Positions 5,890 through 9,651 of a stretch of DNA of 9,651 nucleotides are shown one piece after another. Each line of letters starts with the position of its first letter. Position 1 is the stretch's first letter. The position numbers and the translations under genes are program-made. Origin of the DNA: Helicobacteraceae bacterium (lineage in GTDB: Bacteria > Campylobacterota > Campylobacteria > Campylobacterales > Sulfurimonadaceae). Under the pieces are notes generated by a model. It was not told the origin of the DNA. It did not search any database and saw only the letters and a list, made by a program, of their open reading frames with translations. The stretch is taken from positions 1 through 9,651 of the forward strand of contig JAUWLG010000032.1 of NCBI GenBank assembly GCA_030613795.1. The letters are read 5' to 3'.

Positions 5890-7875
5890 GTGTTAACTCG
5901 ACTTTTTGATCCTGCAATAAGGCTGTTACAAAGAGTCCCTTCAAGTGCAAAAAATGCGTTACTGCTTTTTAGTGCCATTGTTCTAATCTTTGGGTTTAGT
6001 TTTTATACCCTGAATTACGGGCTTACAAGCACGATCTACCTTGACCTTTTATTACTTTTTTTGCTGTTATGGGTTTACTTTTATATTGCCAATATGTACA
6101 GCATCAAAGAGAGTATTTCACAGCTTAAAGAGACGCTTGATGATGTGGCGCATGGTAAATACAGTTCTCGTATAGAAGAACTTAGAGCAAGTGAGTTTGA
6201 CCTGTTTAGTCAAGAGGGAAACAAGATGCTACGCTCTCTGGAGAATAAAAGCACTTTTCTTGAGGAGTATAAACGTGTGGTCGATGCGAGCTCACCACTT
6301 GTAAAAACAGATATTGAAGGCCGCATCACCTATGTCAATGAAGCGTATGAAAAGCTTAGCGGATACAGCGTAGATGAACTTATCGGTCAATCACACTCTC
6401 TTGTCCGCTCCGAGAAGACAAGCGACAGATATTTTGAAGCCTTCTGGAGAAAGATATTAAATAAAGAGGTATTTAAAGGGGAGTTCCAAAACATTGACAG
6501 TAGAGGCAAGACCTTTTATGTAGAATCAACTGTAGTGCCGATCTTGGATGAGAGAGGCGAAATATATGAGTTTATTTCGATCATGTTTGACATCACGGCC
6601 AGAAAAGAGCAAGAACAAGAGCTTGAACACCAGCTTTATATCGACACCTTGACAGGACTGCCAAACAGAACGGCACTGCATAGAGCGATCGGGCTTCATA
6701 ATGGCCATAAACTGATGTTGATCAATGTTGATGATTTTAATACCGTTAATACGATCTATGGCGAAAGTATTGGCGATGAACTGATCATTGAACTGGCCAA
6801 AAAACTTCAGATAATGCTCTCTAGTAAGAACTTGACACTTTATCGTCACAGTGGTGATGAGTTTGCCATTTTGGCTAACGAGAAGGTTCCTGCTGATTTT
6901 TTCAGAGAAGATACGATCTTAATGGCGCACCAACTCAATCCTATTGATCTGCAATGTGCCTCACATGCCATTACAGTTCGCGCACGCATTGGTGCTGCCC
7001 AAAGCTCGAAAAGCGGGAACCCTCGCTCTCTGGTATCAATGGCATCGCTTGCCCTTCGTGAGGCTAAAAAGTCCAAGCAGGCTTATTCGTTTTATTCGGA
7101 AGTCGTTGATAATATTTTACACCTTGAAGAGAATCTTTTGACTTTGGAGATGTTGGAATCTGCGTTGAAACACCAAAGAGTAATGGTCCATTTCCAAGCT
7201 ATTGCCAATACAAAGATGCATGAGGTCGAGAAGTTTGAAGCCTTGGTTCGCATTGTTGATCAAAATGGAAAAACTCACTACCCTAATGAGTTTATTACTA
7301 TTGCAAAAGGTGCACGCCTTTATAGCAAACTCTCAAAAGAGGTCTTTAGACAGACCTTGGAGATTGCGCAAAAAAACCCAGCTTATGAGTTCTCTTTTAA
7401 TATCGAGATGGCCGACATTCTTGACCCAAGAACCAGCCGTTTTATATTGCAAAAATTGCGTGAGTCGAACTGTGCTGAGAGGATTGTCTTTGAGCTGGTG
7501 GAGTCAGAAGAGCTTGAGGGAAGCGAACAGGTCTACCACTTTTTTAAACTGATAAAAGAAGAGGGCTCCAAGATCGCTATTGATGATTTTGGCAGCGGAT
7601 ACTCAAACTACGCATACCTGATGAAACTGGGTGTTGACATCGTCAAGATCGATGGCTCTCTGGTTGCAGATATTACGACAAACCTGAACAATAAACGAAT
7701 TGTGAAGTCCATCATCAATATCATCCATGACCTTGGGATGAAGGTGGTCACTGAGTTTGTTGAAGACAAAGAGACCTATCAAATGGTGGTGCTTTTGGGA
7801 GCGGATTATGCCCAAGGACACTTTATCGAAAAAGCTACGGGTATTGATGTCAAGACACTTTTGCACAGAGAATAA
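5890..7875 (+). CDS. Membrane PAS-GGDEF-EAL protein (c-di-GMP turnover)
   Basis: This 661-residue protein is predicted to make or, more likely, degrade the second messenger c-di-GMP. It has two membrane helices (about 22-43 and 47-68) with a very short loop, a HAMP-like linker (about 71-120), a PAS domain (about 124-240; GRITYVNEAYEKLSGYS), a GGDEF domain (about 250-405; DTLTGLPNR, then SGDEF at 321-325) and an EAL domain (about 418-655). Catalytic EAL positions all appear present: Glu450 (EAL), Asn504, Glu535, Asp565-Asp566 (DDFGSG), Lys587, Glu622 and Gln642. The GGDEF signature has Ser at its first position, and the RxxD inhibitory site is absent (SSKN at 311-314). So phosphodiesterase activity is the safer prediction, and the GGDEF may only bind GTP. 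The GTG start has AAAGAG 5 nt upstream and follows exbD by 2 bp. It is the last gene of the run. Confidence 0.92.
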   Translation: MLTRLFDPAIRLLQRVPSSAKNALLLFSAIVLIFGFSFYTLNYGLTSTIYLDLLLLFLLLWVYFYIANMYSIKESISQLKETLDDVAHGKYSSRIEELRASEFDLFSQEGNKMLRSLENKSTFLEEYKRVVDASSPLVKTDIEGRITYVNEAYEKLSGYSVDELIGQSHSLVRSEKTSDRYFEAFWRKILNKEVFKGEFQNIDSRGKTFYVESTVVPILDERGEIYEFISIMFDITARKEQEQELEHQLYIDTLTGLPNRTALHRAIGLHNGHKLMLINVDDFNTVNTIYGESIGDELIIELAKKLQIMLSSKNLTLYRHSGDEFAILANEKVPADFFREDTILMAHQLNPIDLQCASHAITVRARIGAAQSSKSGNPRSLVSMASLALREAKKSKQAYSFYSEVVDNILHLEENLLTLEMLESALKHQRVMVHFQAIANTKMHEVEKFEALVRIVDQNGKTHYPNEFITIAKGARLYSKLSKEVFRQTLEIAQKNPAYEFSFNIEMADILDPRTSRFILQKLRESNCAERIVFELVESEELEGSEQVYHFFKLIKEEGSKIAIDDFGSGYSNYAYLMKLGVDIVKIDGSLVADITTNLNNKRIVKSIINIIHDLGMKVVTEFVEDKETYQMVVLLGADYAQGHFIEKATGIDVKTLLHRE

Positions 7876-7910
7876 GGGCACCACTAACTAGGGTCTTTAG
7901 TGGTGCCCTT
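7874..7910. terminator. Bidirectional hairpin terminator between convergent genes
   Basis: A perfect 13-bp inverted repeat (AAGGGCACCACTA at 7874-7886 and its complement at 7898-7910) encloses an 11-nt loop. It begins inside the stop codon of the GGDEF-EAL gene on the + strand and spans the last codons and stop of the permease gene on the - strand. Flanks are A/T-rich, but neither direction has a long uninterrupted U tract, so efficiency is uncertain. Its position between convergent genes makes a shared terminator the simplest reading. Confidence 0.75.
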
Positions 7911-8774
7911 AATAATAAAAAGTGCAGAGACGATCAGAAGAAGTGAGAGTGCTATGTTCCAAGTAAAGGGTTCATTAAAAAAGTAGACCCCTAGAGCTGT
8001 TCCTACCAAGGGAACAAGGTAGTTGCTCAATGCGGTGAAGCTTGCTCCCGCTAGACGGATCAGTTTAAGATAGAGCAGATAGACAATGCCGGATGAGAAT
8101 ATACCGAGTATGATAACACTAAGCCATGTGCTATCACTTAAAGCAAGGCTATGGTTGTTTAAAAAGAGCCACACCAGCATTAAGGGAAGTGCATAGATCA
8201 TCAGGATGAAACGTGTTGCGTGCAGTGATGAGATCTCTTTTGGGATCTTGGCCATTAAGATCAGTGCAAGTGCAAAACAGAAGGCTGCCATAGAGATAGA
8301 TAAAAACCCAAGAAGTGTTGAATGCAAACTGTCTGACACCGGGTTGATAAGGGCGATCAGGCCTGCAAAGCCGATAGTGAGCCCGATACCCTCAGTTAGG
8401 GTGATCTTGCCTCTATGTCGCATCAGCCGTTCCAGGAGTATGGTCATCATGGGGATCAGTCCCATGATAATAGCGGTGATAGATGAGGCGACATGGAGTT
8501 GGCCATACGCGATGAGAAAAAATGGAATCGCCGCTTCGACAGCACCGATCACAATAAAAAGTACAAAGAGCTTTTTAGTGAGATGGAGCCTTTTCGCTCT
8601 CTCACCGGGTATGAGTAAGATTAAAAAAGTCAGGGTGACAAAACCAAAAAAGATCCGCATTATCATCAGTCCAAAAGGTGTTAACTCCTGGAGCGCCAGT
8701 TCATTGAAGATATATTGCGAGCCCCAGATCAGAGCAATTGATACAAGTAAAATGTAGTGAATATGATGCTCCAT
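7884..8774 (-). CDS. EamA/DMT-family permease
   Basis: This is a 296-residue inner-membrane transporter of the drug/metabolite transporter superfamily, with ten predicted helices arranged as two five-helix EamA repeats. Family features include the N-terminal LVSIALIWGSQYIFNE, the first-repeat end PFFLIAYGQLHVASSITAII followed by a Pro in helix 4 (GLIPMMT), and the matching second-repeat segment LAGASFTALSNYLVPLVGTALGVYFFNEP. The length is typical. Members export amino acids, metabolites or drugs, and the substrate cannot be predicted. The ATG at 8774 has only a weak A-rich GAT leader as ribosome binding site. It is transcribed against the GGDEF-EAL gene and divergently from the small gene at 8822. 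Its last codons lie inside the terminator hairpin. Confidence 0.9.
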   Translation of the reverse strand: MEHHIHYILLVSIALIWGSQYIFNELALQELTPFGLMIMRIFFGFVTLTFLILLIPGERAKRLHLTKKLFVLFIVIGAVEAAIPFFLIAYGQLHVASSITAIIMGLIPMMTILLERLMRHRGKITLTEGIGLTIGFAGLIALINPVSDSLHSTLLGFLSISMAAFCFALALILMAKIPKEISSLHATRFILMIYALPLMLVWLFLNNHSLALSDSTWLSVIILGIFSSGIVYLLYLKLIRLAGASFTALSNYLVPLVGTALGVYFFNEPFTWNIALSLLLIVSALFIIKGTTKDPS

Positions 8775-8800
8775 TTATCTTTTTTGCGTACTATGCGAAA

Positions 8801-8806
8801 ATTATA
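8801..8806 (-). promoter_or_regulatory. Putative -10 box for the EamA permease gene
   Basis: Read on the - strand this is TATAAT, ending 26 bp before the ATG at 8774, in the 47-bp gap between divergent genes. No -35 consensus is seen. The gap is short, so any + strand promoter for the genes from 8822 must overlap it; TACTAT at 8789-8794 is a possible + strand -10. Confidence 0.4.
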
Positions 8807-8821
8807 CCTCAAAGGCGGCAT

Positions 8822-8992
8822 ATGCAGTGGCGAATGACCTATAACAATGTTGAAGGGGCAGCGTGTTCTGCTCGCGGTATTGCACATCGAGAGACAAGAG
8901 AGGAACTTGAAGCGTTGGCAAAAGAGTTAGGTGATAAAATAAATAATATTAAAATTGAGAAGAATAAAACATATTCACCAAAGGATAAATAG
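8822..8992 (+). CDS. Small protein of unknown function (56 aa)
   Basis: This small soluble protein is not recognised. ATG 8822 is preferred because AAGG at 8812-8815 gives a 6-nt spacer. An in-frame TTG at 8738 would overlap the divergent permease gene, and the added residues look like translated leader. Residues 22-42 (HRETREELEALAKELGDKINN) are rich in Glu, Lys and Leu and likely form an amphipathic helix. The tail is basic, and there is a single cysteine (Cys15). No signal peptide or membrane segment is seen. Its stop directly abuts the ATG of the DsrE-like gene, and that gene's ribosome binding site lies inside its last codons, which supports translation as part of one operon. It could be a regulator or accessory of that protein; this is inference only. 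Confidence 0.6.
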   Translation: MQWRMTYNNVEGAACSARGIAHRETREELEALAKELGDKINNIKIEKNKTYSPKDK

Positions 8993-9460
8993 ATGCGAAC
9001 AATTAAGAGCGTGTTCTTAGGGTTATTGCTTTCTCTGACATCATTGATGGCGACAGAGCAGAAGGTTGTGTTTGACTTGACAAGTGGTGATGTGGCGACA
9101 ATTGAAAAACATCTTATTAAAAATATAGAAGGTTTGGCCGGCTATTATAAGGCCAACGACATTGATTTTAAAGCGGTTGTAGTTATCTCCGGAAATGCCT
9201 ATAAGTATTTTGTACAGGATCTTAAAAATTCACGTTTTAAAGGAAAGTTAAAAGTGGAACGTGCCCAAAAGACGCTAGAGCCGCTTTTAGAAAAATTACA
9301 TACAGAGTACGGTGTTGAGTTTGATATGTGCAAGGCTGGGATGAAAGCACGCAATATCGATAAAAAAGTTCTCTACAGCTATGTAAAAACAGACCTTAAC
9401 AAAAGTGTGTACCTAATCAAGTGGCAGAACGATGGTTATGCTTACCTGCCGGTACATTGA
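8993..9460 (+). CDS. Exported DsrE-family (DsrE/F-like) protein
   Basis: This 155-residue protein has a typical signal peptide (MRTIKSVFLGLLLSLTSLMA, cleavage likely after Ala20), so the mature part of about 135 residues is periplasmic. The mature sequence begins EQKVVFDLTSGD and continues AVVVISGNAY (61-70), the beta-strand and loop pattern of the DsrE/DsrF-like fold. It carries Cys113 in MCKAGMKARNID, the position of the conserved cysteine of this family, which in characterised cytoplasmic relatives carries sulfur in relay reactions. The exported single-domain form is common in sulfur-oxidising bacteria, but its function is not established. AAGGA at 8981-8985 gives a good ribosome binding site. 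It sits directly after the small gene and 3 bp before the NUDIX gene. Confidence is good for fold and export, low for role. Confidence 0.85.
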   Translation: MRTIKSVFLGLLLSLTSLMATEQKVVFDLTSGDVATIEKHLIKNIEGLAGYYKANDIDFKAVVVISGNAYKYFVQDLKNSRFKGKLKVERAQKTLEPLLEKLHTEYGVEFDMCKAGMKARNIDKKVLYSYVKTDLNKSVYLIKWQNDGYAYLPVH

Positions 9461-9463
9461 TCG

Positions 9464-9651
9464 ATGGCAATAGAGACCCCGTACATCACGGCTGACGGTA
9501 TTGTCGAGATCTATATTGATGATGCTTTTAAAGGCATCGTCTTGATAGATCGTCTAAACCCGCCTCACGGTACAGCACTTCCCGGTGGTTTTATGGATAT
9601 CGGTGAGACAATTGAGACCTGTCTTAAGCGAGAGATGTCAGAAGAGATCGG
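9464..9651 (+). CDS. NUDIX hydrolase, 3' truncated by window end
   Basis: Only the first 62 full codons are inside the window. They contain an almost complete NUDIX box: Gly42-x5-Glu48-x7-Arg56-Glu57-Met58-x-Glu60-Glu61-Ile-Gly, which matches G-x5-E-x7-REUxEExG. The glutamates coordinate the catalytic metals. The preceding NPPHGTALPGGF resembles the ADP-ribose pyrophosphatase-like branch, but the specificity part is beyond the window. ATG 9464 is the only start possible because an in-frame stop (TGA 9458-9460, also the stop of the DsrE-like gene) lies just upstream. No strong ribosome binding site is seen, so coupling to the upstream gene is likely. Confidence 0.88.
   Translation, partial: MAIETPYITADGIVEIYIDDAFKGIVLIDRLNPPHGTALPGGFMDIGETIETCLKREMSEEI

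Noticed and set aside
7202..7552. 116-codon + strand frame inside the EAL region
   Set aside because: Frame-shifted shadow of the EAL domain; the main frame holds all catalytic motifs without interruption.
8206..8757. 183-codon + strand open frame opposite the permease gene
   Set aside because: The - strand frame is a clear ten-helix EamA permease; the + strand translation shows no recognisable motif.
8738..8821. Upstream TTG extension of the small gene at 8822
   Set aside because: It would overlap the divergent permease by 37 bp, lacks a ribosome binding site, and crosses the likely promoter gap.

Overview
The window looks like chromosomal DNA from a Campylobacterota (epsilonproteobacterial) organism, probably a free-living Sulfurimonas- or Sulfurovum-like sulfur or hydrogen oxidiser. 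This is inferred from the compact ATGA and TAATG gene junctions, the short (about 150-residue) ExbB, the TATAAT boxes without clear -35 elements, and the periplasmic DsrE-like protein. No rRNA, tRNA, CRISPR array, insertion sequence or phage gene is seen.

Layout. A 7-bp tandem repeat (1-49) precedes a TonB-family energy transducer (96-863, +). A TATAAT box then leads into a two-gene metabolic unit: a phosphomannomutase/phosphoglucomutase (931-2295) overlapping by 4 bp a class II dihydroorotase, pyrC (2292-3353). A 227-bp gap (3354-3580) holds a palindromic interspersed repeat and a second period-7 tract. Next come five tightly packed + strand genes: an OmpR-type response regulator (3581-4234), a short histidine kinase (4224-5048), exbB (5049-5507), exbD (5507-5887) and a membrane PAS-GGDEF-EAL protein (5890-7875). 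This unit ends at a 13-bp-stem hairpin shared with a convergent EamA/DMT permease (7884-8774, -). Divergent from the permease is another + strand unit: a 56-residue protein of unknown function (8822-8992), an exported DsrE-like protein (8993-9460) and a NUDIX hydrolase cut off by the window end (9464-9651+).

How the genes may work together. TonB, ExbB and ExbD together would make a proton-motive-force-driven transducer for outer-membrane receptors, although tonB lies about 4.2 kb from exbBD. The most unusual arrangement is exbBD placed, with essentially no spacing, between a two-component system and a cyclic-di-GMP enzyme. The kinase has two membrane helices and almost no extracytoplasmic domain. 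This suggests, as inference only, an envelope-energy or uptake-linked signalling module whose outputs are transcription (response regulator) and c-di-GMP turnover (an EAL domain with all catalytic residues visible). The rest is ordinary metabolism and transport.
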